Source: Schizonepeta tenuifolia
Lineage: Eukaryota > Streptophyta > Magnoliopsida > Lamiales > Lamiaceae
Assembly: GCA_029490685.1 (NCBI GenBank)
Contig: CM055958.1
Span: 33,730,919-33,794,918, forward strand
Length of the DNA: 64,000 nt
Direction of reading: 5' to 3'
Notes under the pieces: model-generated
Told to the model about the DNA's origin: nothing
Databases searched by the model: none
Seen by the model: the letters and a program-made list of their open reading frames with translations, nothing else
Translations under genes and position numbers: made by a program
Shown: one piece after another, positions 44,412-55,042 of the stretch
How positions within the stretch are numbered: the first letter of the stretch is position 1
Layout of the letters: each line of letters starts with the position of its first letter

Positions 44412-45905
44412 AACGAAAAATTCAGGGTATCTCTCCATCATCTTTTCTTCGAGTTCTCACGTAGCTTCATCCTGCTCGTGGTGACTCGCACTTTTCGATC
44501 CAAGATCGATTGCGGTCTTTCTTCATAACTTATATCATAATCAAGAACAACGTCTTACTGGTGGATCACGTGTTTAGAATTGAACACGTACTTTCTTAAA
44601 CGAGATACACAAACATAATAAACATTCCATAGACTTGGCGTCATGGCCAATCTATACACATTTAAAACTATATTTTTCAAAATATCTAGTAATCATAATA
44701 AGCTTTGTCTAAGCTTATACTTGACATGAAAGTAATTACCATATCCCTAGAAGGAAAAATCACGAGGAAAAACTTGTCCCCTTCTCAAATTTTAAGTCAG
44801 ATCAACATATCACAAAAGACTTTCGTCCTTCCTAAACTTCTTTTATTCTGACTCGAGTCTATTGAAAAGAATATATCTATCATTCATTGAATGAATCTAG
44901 TTCTAGATTCTTCCTTTCATCTACTTTATTATGATACAACGGTTATTTAAACTTCCTTCCATACAAGGCCTCGTAAGGCATAATACTTATCGTAGCCTGA
45001 TAACTATTAGACTTTGATCTAACACTATCGTTCTTAACATTTCTTCTAATACTTGAATCGTTCTCTCGGATTCACTTAAAATTCTCTCTCGTAAGTCTGG
45101 TGTAGCTACTAGTGCTGTTATTTGGTTAGTTATTGTCTCAGGTGTATCGAGTACTTTCGAATTCATCATTTCTATTTCCCGTACGAGTGTTTCTTCTACG
45201 ATAGAGAGACACTCTACTTTAGTTGGAATCTTGCGACTCAGCGCATCAGCTACGACGTTAGTTTTTTTTTTCTGGATAGTAATTGATACCACGATCATAA
45301 TCCTTAACTAATTCGAGCCTTCTTCTTTGCCTTGTATTCAATTCTTTCTGCCCGAAGAAGCATTTGAAACTCTTGTTTAACTCTCCTTAGTCTATGCACA
45401 TCCTCATAGAACCATCCATCTTCTTGACAAATAAAACTGGTGCTTCCCACGGGGAAAACGCTTGGTCTACTGAAACCAAGATCCAACAACTCTTGTAGTT
45501 GTATCTTAAGTTCTTCTAATTCCTTTGGCGATGCTCCATACAGAATGGCGCAGTTAATAGATAATCAATCCATCCCATGGATTATATCTACGTCGAACAT
45601 TTTCATTACGTACAGATTGTTCGTTATGATCTTAAAAGATCCTTAGTCAAATTATTTGTTCGAGCCAAACTAAGGAAGTGACGATAATTTCTCCTAAGGG
45701 CGTGGTTATTCTCATTTCATGATTAGCGCGCTCTGGTTTTACTTCTATAATGTCAACAGGCACAAGAAATAAACGATTGTAAATCTCTGGTATGAAGCAA
45801 AATTATGACAGGGTAATTAAGAAGTTCGTCCAATACCTGCCAAATTTCCTTTGCCCTTATTGCGCGCCTCTTGCCTAATCATGAATGCCCTTGCATTCTG
45901 TTGTT
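44412..45905 (-). pseudogene. Deleted pol remnants, second internal region
   Basis: Carries the same fused junctions as 26900-28476: protease to RT entry, RT entry to late RNase H (45489-45304), and RNase H-integrase spacer to integrase core (45298-44987, which also keeps TNVVADALSRKIPTKVECL). It differs by two extra small deletions near 44418 and 44489, each between short direct repeats. Identical major junctions show common descent with the first internal region. Confidence 0.82.
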
Positions 45906-46262
45906 GTTGTTATGATTGTTGAAATAGCCTTGATTCGGAGTCTGGTTTGGTGCTGGTACGGGCGCTATAATTTTTCGTTTATCCGGCACTACTGCTTTCT
46001 TTCTAGGGCTCGCCCTAGTATCTCAGTGTAACTTAGTCTTCCATAACTGGCTAGTGCCACTCCAAGTTAATTCTTTAGACCTCCACGGAACTTCTTGGCT
46101 ATTTTCTCTTCTGCATCCACTTGCTCGGGTGCAAACCTTGACAACTCACAAAAGATTGTGTCGTATTCAGTCACTAACATCTTTCCTTGCTTTAGATTCT
46201 AAACCTTTAATTCCTTCTTCGCTCTATAGGTCTTAGATACGCACTTGTCGTATAACACCTCC
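45906..46262 (-). pseudogene. Gag remnant, second internal region
   Basis: The counterpart of 33824-34176, without the nested copia insertion, so it shows the pre-insertion site. The capsid C-terminal motif (VTEYDTIFCELSR-like) is recognisable on the minus strand but is broken by frame changes, and no open frame over 60 residues remains. Confidence 0.7.
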
Positions 46263-47406
46263 TAAAATAAAATGGTCCCAAATATACCACTTTGTGGTAT
46301 CAAAAATAAATATTAAACTTAGACCTAACACATAAAGAATTGATCTCAGAGTCTCTCCTTGAAGATGTCGTCCCATACCGACATATTCTCAAAATCCCTC
46401 TCTTTCGGGTGTATTTCAGTACATTCCTGTCCCCTCCGCCTTGAAGTCTTAATCGAAGCCGCTCCTTGTCTGTGCCTCTATGCATCGGCGTTCACTCCGT
46501 ACTTCTGACCTGGGCTTTACAGGTCCACTAGCTTCCGCTAGTTTGTCCCCAAAATACACTGTACTGGAAGAGGTTTGGCTCAAGGGGCATAAGACCCATA
46601 ATACTGAGTTTCTTGTTATGTGGGTTGATCAAGTCCACATAATAGTCCCTCAATCACATGGAACCTCTGTCCCGTTCAATCATTCACTTAATAAGGAATT
46701 TAACCTACCTTAGTCATCTAGCAATTTCTCAAATTGCAAACAAACATTCTTAAAAAGAGACTTTCGAAATTTTACAACTCTTAGCTTTAGACTTCTTAGT
46801 TTCCTTGAAGAAAAACTCTTAACGGTTCTTTAATAAATAAAACAAGGTTGACTTCAGAGAGACTTTGTTCATGTCACTTATATGCAAATGACATTCATCT
46901 ATAATAGGTTCCGTCCTTCTCGTTCTGATCGCGTCTTTCGAAACAATTTGGAACCAAAGCTTCTTAAAACGTCTATGTTCTCAAGGAATCAGGAAAAGCC
47001 TTAGAAATAGCTTAGGTTCTTATGCTATCATACTTCTCAATCAACGAAATTTTTAACTCAAATAATTTCACATAACTGTCACAAGTATAACACTCATACT
47101 TCAAGAAATTCATACTTGGCACTATCGTTCATAACATGCTTGCATACTTATTCATAAACTTTCTGTAAAAAGAAACAACACTTCTGAAACTTTTCTTTCT
47201 TCGTTAACTACACTCTTAAGTTTAGTGATACGAACTAAACTTTACTTGAAAGAAGACTTGGGTGTAGAGTATAAACAAATGCTCAATCGGACTAACTTGA
47301 AAGAAACTCGTATGTAGAGCAGAAACGATTGCTCTGATACCACTTTTTGGTATCACTAGAAAACTAACTTATGACCAGAGCAGAACCGACTGCTCTGATA
47401 CCACTC
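46263..47406 (-). other. Leader with PBS and PBS-like repeats, second internal region
   Basis: Matches 34177-35354. Near the LTR it has a PBS at 47392-47403 lying inside a perfect 8-bp inverted repeat (CAGAGCAG at 47376-47383, CTGCTCTG at 47390-47397, 6-base loop). One further PBS-like unit (GCTCTGATACCACTTTTTGG) precedes it. Relative to the first copy, about 40 bp before ACTACACTCTTAAG (near 47205) is missing. No gene. Confidence 0.7.
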
Positions 47407-48962
47407 TGTCACAGCCCCAAATCCCGAGGGACGGCAAAGCCGGGGTGCGACTAGGGGTTGGATTAAAGAAGCGGGGAAGAAGGGAGAATAACTAACTGAA
47501 TAGATGCATTAACCAATAATAATAAACAAGATGATATCTATGAACTGATTTTATTAACAAAAGAGAGTCGATCTCAAAGAATTGCTCGACATAGTTGTGT
47601 TCAGAGTAGATTAGGTTTAAAGTACGAAACTTTAACCGAAAAGTTCTACAACATAAAATGATGTAGTTTGCTGCGGAAACATATTCTTCTTTCCTATATA
47701 CAACCTCTACTCAACCTCTGCCGCCATCGTCACCCAACCTGCACATTTATAAAACATATACAGGGCTAAGTATAAAAGCACTTAGTGGGCACATTGCCAA
47801 AAACATATCATAGTTTTTTATAGATTTATCAGGCATTCTCAAAGTAACACAACGGGGTTTTTCTTTCAAAGGCCCGTGCTTACTAAACATTTTCTTTTCA
47901 TAAACATAGCTTATGTAAGCATTTTCTGACTGTTGTTACATTCAACTTGCCCGTTTCAACGCCGGGGAAGAAGCATTTTCTTCTTCCGCGAACGCTCCTC
48001 ACCGTGGCTGGCTACCCCTCAACAGAGTACCACACACAATGGCTACCATGTACACTAACCCTAGAAAGTCCCTTTTGACTAACTCAGAGTCCGATCAATT
48101 AGTCAGCACCCTTTTGGCTAACTCAGAATGGCACAAGAGAACTCACAAAAATAAATTCTTTTATGCACTAATAATCACTTTAAAACAAGTACTTTTATAG
48201 CAGTTCAAAAACATAACAAAACTCATTTTATTTTTTGTATATAGAAAGCCCACCCTAACCGTTTACAGAACAAACTTTAACCTTCTGTCTTCCATCCTGT
48301 CTTCAACTCCAACTTCCTCCTTTTATCGCAAATATTCAAACTTTAATAATCGATCGAGGCATTTAAAGAAAAAGAAATCGAAATCGGTTAAGTCTTTTAG
48401 GCGTTTGCACTTTAACTAAACCCTTTTGCTATAATGAACGAGACTCGAGCACATCTCGCTTAAGAACTAACTCGGTTCTTTACTTGACACTTAGAACATC
48501 ATAACGGAAGTCGATAACTCTTAACGACTCAAAAGTTATAAAAGAATTAAGTTGAAAAGAATTCAACTTAAGAAAATGAGTTTAGACTTTTTCCTGCACA
48601 AGTCAGTAGGTCTGGAGCCTCTACAGAAAAAAGCATTTCGAAACAGGGGATGTGCCTTATGTCAAAAGAAAGACACGGATGTCTAGTTTACTGTCCAATT
48701 TACGGATCTCGATTTTGTTAAACGAGCTAAGAGTTATGGCCGTTTCCATGAAGGGTCACAAAACTGGCCGACAAACCCTAAACGTTTTAAACCTCGATGC
48801 ACGTTTCCCTAGCTTGGATCAATGCTATACAACCTTTATGTGCACGAAATTTCCATCAATTTACAGTTAAGTCACACCTTTATTTAACGTGAACACTTTC
48901 ACGTTCCTCGATTAAACTACGACGATCACTTCTTGTCTTTTCATCTAATCTTTTACACTTAG
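47407..48962 (-). mobile_element. Third LTR of the composite, left part
   Basis: Starts TGTCACAGCCCCAAATCCCG and is colinear with the second LTR up to 48962, where a copia element is inserted. It resumes at 62655. It keeps the roughly 200 bp that the first LTR lost. Confidence 0.92.
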
Positions 48963-50503
48963 TGATGGTCCAGATACGAGTTCTGGTGTATGGGGGGGGG
49001 GAATACACCAGTAAAGACTTTTAAAAACAAACCGCTAAAAATTGTCACAACCGAGTAATACGACTCAGCTGGAATCTCAACTGAGTAAAGATACTCGGCT
49101 GGAAGTGAAGTGCTGTGCGGAATGTGGTGGAAAATAACAACTCGTATAAATATAACTCACGCTTCAATGCAAGGTTGGTCAATAACCAAGTCAGTTGAGA
49201 ATTTAAAAGTGCAGTTTGAGTGCTGGTTAGTTGGTCAGTTGAATATGCAATAAGTTGACTGAATAATAAACACAACACACAAAGATTTACGTGGTTCAGA
49301 GAGAACTCCTACGTCCACGGGGAGTTGTGAGTCCACACAACTCAGTCCAAGTTCTTCTGGACAAAAACCATAAAGCTTACGCGGGCTTTGCAACCGTTAA
49401 GATAAGTTTACGGGTACTTATCAACCTTACAGATAAGTTTACGGGTAGTTATCAACCTATCTACTCAATTCCGAGAAGAGTAGGGTCCTAAACACCTTTT
49501 TAGGGGGGTGTGTGTGTGTAGGTTTTCCAACTACTAGCTCGAACAAGAAAGTGAGCTAGGATCTAACACTCTATGAACTCTCAACTAGTGATGTTATCAA
49601 GGTTGGATCGAAAAACATCAAGACATAATCTAACACTCTAGAACTCTCAACGAGTGATGTTCTTAGAGGATAACAGCAGTTTTGCTTGAGTGCAATTTTT
49701 CGTTCTTTCTCTCGCTTTTTAAGCTCTTCTTGCACTTGTCTGTCTCGTAAGTCTTGGTGAATGAATGAAGGCCTCTATTTATAGGCGGAGAGAATCAACT
49801 AGCCGTTGGATGAGATGTTGATCTCTGTTATGTGAAAGCGATGGCTTGTCTCTCATCTCTGCAGACTTTCCGGATTTGGCAACTGTGTGCTTCTGCTTTC
49901 TATCTGAGACAGCCTTGTGTTGGGCCAAATGAGGTAATGACTGAGATTCAAACCTTCACGTGACTTCCTTATTTGAAATTCAAATTTCAACCTTTGACTC
50001 TCAACTTTGGTTAGTCGGTTGAGTCGTTTGATCTTTATCTGATTGGTCTTCAGTTGATGTTCTGTCTGAGTAGGAACAGTTGAACTCTTAGCTGCTTTGA
50101 ACTTCATCTTGTTGATCTTATCAGTTCGAGTCCTGCAACTGATGTTCTATCTCTTGAACGCTCAGTTGTCTTTCTGATGTTCTGAATCTTGAACGCTCAG
50201 TTGGCTCGAACGCTCAGATGACTTTCTTCCATCTGATGTTGTCTTACAACTTCTCCTTCGAACGCTCAGTTGTCTTTCTTACAACTGATGTTCTATTTTT
50301 TGAACGCTCAGTTGTCTTTCTTACAACTGATGTTCTATCCGAGTGAAGCCTTGTTGCCTTCTTCAGCTGGAGTCCTGTAAAGATAAAATCTTAACAATGC
50401 TCAAACAGCGAGCCTAAAAGCTAACATTAGGATCTGGCAACATCTACTCGGTTGGGGTCAGTTTGTTTTGGAATCAATCAAAACTTTAATAAATTTCCCA
50501 ACA
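48963..50503 (-). mobile_element. 3' LTR of the copia element
   Basis: This 1541-bp LTR starts TGATGGTCCAGATACGAG and ends TTTCCCAACA. It is near-identical to 61157-62654. It is rich in CTCAGTTG/CAGCTGA motifs and holds direct repeats near 50150-50345. Confidence 0.94.
50150..50345. repeat. Direct repeats in the copia LTR
   Basis: Units containing GAACGCTCAGTTGTCTTTCT and CTGATGTTCT recur several times at about 30-60-bp spacing. The equivalent tract at 62345-62490 has a different copy number, so the array varies between the two LTRs. Confidence 0.75.
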
Positions 50504-50517
50504 ATTTCCCCCTTTTT
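50504..50517 (-). other. Polypurine tract of the copia element
   Basis: The minus strand reads AAAAAGGGGGAAAT directly before the 3' LTR. The same tract occurs at 29731-29744 in the truncated relative. Confidence 0.85.
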
Positions 50518-50806
50518 GATGATGCCAAAACCCTTATAAAACCCTTACAGATCAAACTGATCTAAATCCTACTGACCTATCTAAAATCTCAGCTGAAATT
50601 CTAGACAGTCTATAAGATTAAAACATCAAAGGGTTAGTACAGTTATAACATGGTATTGAAATAACTTTGCGATTCAGAGCTTGGACAACGAGATATTGTA
50701 CGTCAAGTTGAATCGGATAACTGATGAAAGTTTTCATTACAACTGATGGTTACAAAATAAGCACAAAAGATCAAAAATTACATCAGTTTCTCAAAAACTA
50801 ACTGAG

Positions 50807-53800
50807 CTAATACTTTAGCCCATACTTGCTAAACATTCTAACAAAAATTTCTCGTTTAGCCTCAGACTCCTTTGAAATGTCAACCCCGTGCTCTCGGCAA
50901 ACTTGTCTTGCTTCAGCTGCTATCTTCGTTCGGTTGGGGTTTCTTGAGTCCGGGAGGAATGGAGGCTGATATGTGACTTTTTCAGGGACCGGAACTGTGT
51001 TCATATCCAGTTTTACATCTATCATAGCTCGCCTGAACTGGCTGAACATGCCCGGATCCCCAGAGTGAAGCTCGGTCAGGGCTTTCTTGAATGCTTTCCT
51101 TGGATCCTCAGTTGTGAAGACTTTTCTGTAATAGAAGTCATTCACGAACTCTTGCTTGAACGACTCTCAGTCTTCATTCCACTCAACTGGCATCCACTTG
51201 TCCACGTGCCTGAACCGACTTTGCAGCTTAACCTTTCCTGGCAGCCTCTGTTGCTTCAACCGAGCTTCAGCCTTAACTTGATGTTTTTCAATTCGGCGAC
51301 GGCTGCGGGATACAATGTTCCTGTCCAGGTTGTTGGTGATCTTGGTCAGCTCTTCTTCAAATTGGTTGACTCTTCTAGCTTGGCTGGCAGCAAACTTCTT
51401 GATCCAGCTAGGATTCATATAGTCTTTCTCAGGAACATCCATAGCTTTGGCAGCAGCAATGCACTCTTCGGTTGTAATACCGTCGAGTTCCGCATCAAGC
51501 TCGGCTGCTATCTCAGCTATGGAATTGTAAGAAACTCCATACTTCTCGGCCTGCTCCAAGTCTTTTGCCATTTCAGCTCCGCCGATGTCGGTTGGCTTAG
51601 GAGTGGACTTCTTCTTCTGGGTCTTCTTCGGCTGGATCTTCAGCTGAGATTTTTCAGCTGGAATCTCTTCCTCAGCCTGGGTCTCATCTTCCCCCTGCAT
51701 CTCAACTTCCCCCTGCAACTTCTCTTCCCCCTTTTTGGCATCAGCAACAAGGCTTGCGACTGAGCCATCCAGAGAGGTGAGTTGTTGTTCAGCTTGTTGG
51801 ATGCGGTTGAAGAGTTCATCGACCGTGCATTCTACTTCAACCTTCTTCAACAGTTCAAAGTCAAGGCGCTCTTGCTCGGCTTTCCTCAGTCCAGCGAATG
51901 TTTCATTGACCTCGGTTTGGAAAGCAACGAACTCAGCCCATCGTGACTCGAATCGAGACTCCCATTCTTGGTCTTGAGTCTGTTGAGATTTGGCAAGGTT
52001 GGAATCAGATAAGGACTTGAACACGTTCAGATCGGATTTGATTCCATGAATGGTTGTCCTTAGTGCATTGATGTCTTGGCTGGTGGATGTTGAGAATTCG
52101 TCCAGCTTTATCTTCAGTGAAACATTTTCCTCTTGCAGCTTCTTCTGCTTTTCTTCCTGTGCTTCCAACATCCTCAGCTGATCTTCTTTATTGTGCTGGA
52201 AGTTGGCAAGCATCTCCTTCCTCAGTTGGTTTACCCTCTCAGCGATCAACTCGCAAATTTCTTCAGTTGAGGGTGCCGGCTGATCAGCTGGAGCTCGTTG
52301 TTCAATTAGAGCTGGCTGGTCAACAGTAACCATGGCTTGACGGTTGGCCAGGTACAGTTGAAGCTCTTCTTCTTCCTTCTTGGCGGCTGCGGCGGCTGCG
52401 TCCAGGTCATCAATGAACTCAGCTGACTTGATTAGCATGTTGTCCAGGAAGGCAACACAGTCTTGTCCAGCTGTCTCCCTTGTGTCTCGACCTTCAGCCT
52501 TGCTGATGTCCAGACAACGCGTCAGCAGCGCAACCTTATTGTTGTAGGCAACCTCCAAATTGGTATAGTTGAAGTAATCTCTGATGCGTGACTCGTGTGC
52601 CTTCAGCTGGTTCCAGCTGTGTACCCTTATGGTATCTTCCTTCACATACCAGTGACTGAAGATTAGGTTGAACTGATACAGCAGCTCGGTTCCAAGCGTA
52701 GCAAAAATCGGCATGTCGCGCGCTTCAGGGAACATCCCGATCAGCTTCTGGAAGCAGTAGGCCACCTTGCCTTCATGCTCCAACGCGACGGCCTGACGAT
52801 CAGCTTCGTCATCGATTGGGAAGGGAGAGAGATTTTTATATGGCATCGGTTCAATGGTTTCTTCAACGTTGGCCAAAGAGGTGGTCTCAACGTTGGCATC
52901 GAGCTGGGAGCTCGGAATTTCTGATTGAGTGGGGAGGTTGGTATCAACAGGTTCATCAACATTGGCCGAAGAGATGATCCCAATGTTGGCATCGAGCGAA
53001 GAGCTCGGAATATTTGGATATGCGTCGGTTGGGATAATCTGCTCGGGCGGTACGGCATCAGCTCCTGCCATGGGGGAGGTTGGAATGTCTTCAGTTTCCT
53101 CAGATGAGGAAGACGCATCCGAGAAGATGGTTGGCTCATCAGCTGGTTCAGTTTTCATCCCTTCCATCACGTCTCTGTGAGGAACAACCTCGAAGGCAGT
53201 CGCGTCAACTGAGTGACTCGACTCAGATGGCTCCTCAGTTGGTGTCTCTTCAACTGGTGTGTCCTCAGCTGGCACATCCTCAGCTGGCACGGCAACCGAC
53301 TTCTTCTTGATGCGCACCCTCATCTTCTTCTTGGCTGGCTCTTCAGCTTTCTCCTTCTCCGACTCAGCTCGTTGTCGGCGTACAGCTGTTGATATTGATT
53401 TGCGGGCGGCAGCTGAGGGCAGCTCCTCAGCTGTGTCTTTTTCTTCAGCTGTCTTCACAGCTTCCCTCTTCTCCTTGGGAGTATAAACACTCCTAACCAC
53501 ATCCTGAGCCTTCTTGGCGGTTGGGAAGAGCATCTGTCTCTTGACAGGGGTCTCCTCACAGTCTTCCCAGACCATGTTCTGATCCTTAGTGGCGAACAGG
53601 ATCAGGGCAGAAATTTTGCAATCGAAGTTGAGAGTTCCCTTGACACTCAACAACTTCTCTCCAGACTCAGATGTGGATTCGGAGATCTTTTGCCTATCCA
53701 GAGTCAGCTGGTGTTCGAAATACTTGAACCAGTCGACGTTGTGTTTGTGTTTGTGCTCTAAAGCAATCAATTCCTTGAGCTTCGGTCGGCTGATGTCTCC

Positions 53801-54364
53801 GAAGGCTCCGCTGTAACCGAACACAACCTTGGATACAACATCGAACAGGAGTCGATGTTCTGGCTTCAACTTGGTTCGCTGCATATTGCTCCTCAGTTTT
53901 TTTGGAGTGATGAGAGCACTCTCCAGAAACTCATCGGCTTTCGTGTCGGTTATATTCTCAATGGTGTCTGTGGCTGTCTGGTTTGGTGGAATGATTTGGC
54001 GTAGAATGTGGGAGACTGCAATGGGGACGGTGACCCGGCGAATCGTTCTGGCTGGAACGTCGTGTTGACGGCAAGAAACTTCTGTGATGACCCCGTCTCG
54101 GCTGTCGATGGAAGACTGCAAGTTCATGTAGAATTCTCTGACTTGACGCCTGAGAAGATGGGACGGGAAGAGCGTCGCCCAGTCCAGGAGGCCGTTCTTC
54201 CTGAGAGTTTCGGCGAGAGGAGACAATACTGGCGATTCTAGTTCATCTTCAGAAAGAATCTGCTCAAAGTGGATCTTGGAGAGCAGCATGTCGAAGGACT
54301 CGTCGTATGATGTAGGGACTAGGGAAGGTCCAGAGGATGCCATCTTCTTTCCTTTTGGTGCCAT
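50807..54364 (-). CDS. Copia ORF3, very large coiled-coil protein, one nonsense codon
   Basis: The frame opens at the ATG at 54364 (MAPKGKKMASSGPSLVPTSY) and runs 1065 codons to a TGA at 51167-51169. The truncated relative has Trp there (WNEDWESF) and the same frame continues to 50807, so the undamaged length is about 1185 residues. Residues 1-240 look globular (LLFDVVSKVVFGYSGAF, LEHKHKHNVDWFKYF). Around 340 is a basic KKKMRVRIKKKS, a possible nuclear signal, then acidic PAED/VEE repeats and a roughly 35-residue duplication (IPSSxLDANxxxxSxANVxE). The 650-850 region is a long charged coiled coil. I see no signal peptide or membrane segment. SIRE elements carry an env-like ORF at this place, but nothing here supports an envelope function. 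Role unknown. Confidence 0.85.
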
Positions 54365-55042
54365 TTAATAATGCAGAGAGGTTTATATAAGAGAGAAGGA
54401 AATAAGAGTTTGCAGAAAATAGTGAGACAAAATTAGAGACGATGATGAACAGTTACTGCAGATAAACACAAATGTAGAAGGTAAGAGATCACTTCCTGAT
54501 TTTCCGCCTTTTATAGGTTAGTGGCTCGGGTGAAATCGACGGCTAGGGTTGAATGGCGCGAATCCATCAACGGCTGAGATCTCGCGACTGTTGACTAGCT
54601 TTGACTTGACGTCATAATCCGAGTTCCAACCAGCGCGTGAGAAGCTGAACTGTTTTTCATGTCAGTCCAGTCGCACTATAAAGTAGGCTATCGATGTTCA
54701 CCCATACTTTACATTAAATGCGCTATGATGGCTATTTTAGTCTAACTGACATGCTGAGGAATGTTTGAATTTATTTCAAACAATCTCATTTAAGACAAAA
54801 ACACCTTCAGCCATAAATGTTACCTGCCAGCTGATGTTGGAATCAGCTGTGTTCACCTGCCAGCTAATGTCGGAATCAGCTGTGTTCACCTGCCAGCTGA
54901 TGTCGGAATCAGCTGTGTTCCAATGTTGCGGCATACCATCAGCTGATTCGAGTTCGTCTGTTCAACTGACGTCTGATGTCCTCGGTTGGCTATCGACATC
55001 TGAAATTCCCCCTTCATCTGAGCTTCCCCCTCAGATGGATAT
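54365..55042. other. Spacer between pol and ORF3
   Basis: About 680 bp with no minus-strand gene. It holds the 33-bp tandem repeat at 54822-54920. The part just upstream of ORF3 may be its leader; CTCTTATATAAACC (minus GGTTTATATAAGAG, 54377-54390) resembles a TATA box, about 15-25 bp before the ATG, too close for a normal promoter. Confidence 0.5.
54822..54920. repeat. Three tandem copies of a 33-bp unit
   Basis: The unit contains CCTGCCAGCTGATGT and GGAATCAGCTGTGTT and repeats with exact 33-bp spacing (AATCAGC at 54841, 54874 and 54907). Copies differ at one or two bases. Being a multiple of three it gives a repeating frame on the plus strand, which I take as fortuitous. Confidence 0.85.

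Noticed and set aside
50807..54364. Calling ORF3 a retroviral-type envelope
   Set aside because: Position fits the env-like ORF of SIRE elements, but no signal peptide, membrane segment or fusion-like region is visible.
54377..54390. TATA-driven promoter for ORF3
   Set aside because: The TATA-like sequence is only about 15-25 bp before the ATG, leaving no room for a normal transcription start and leader.
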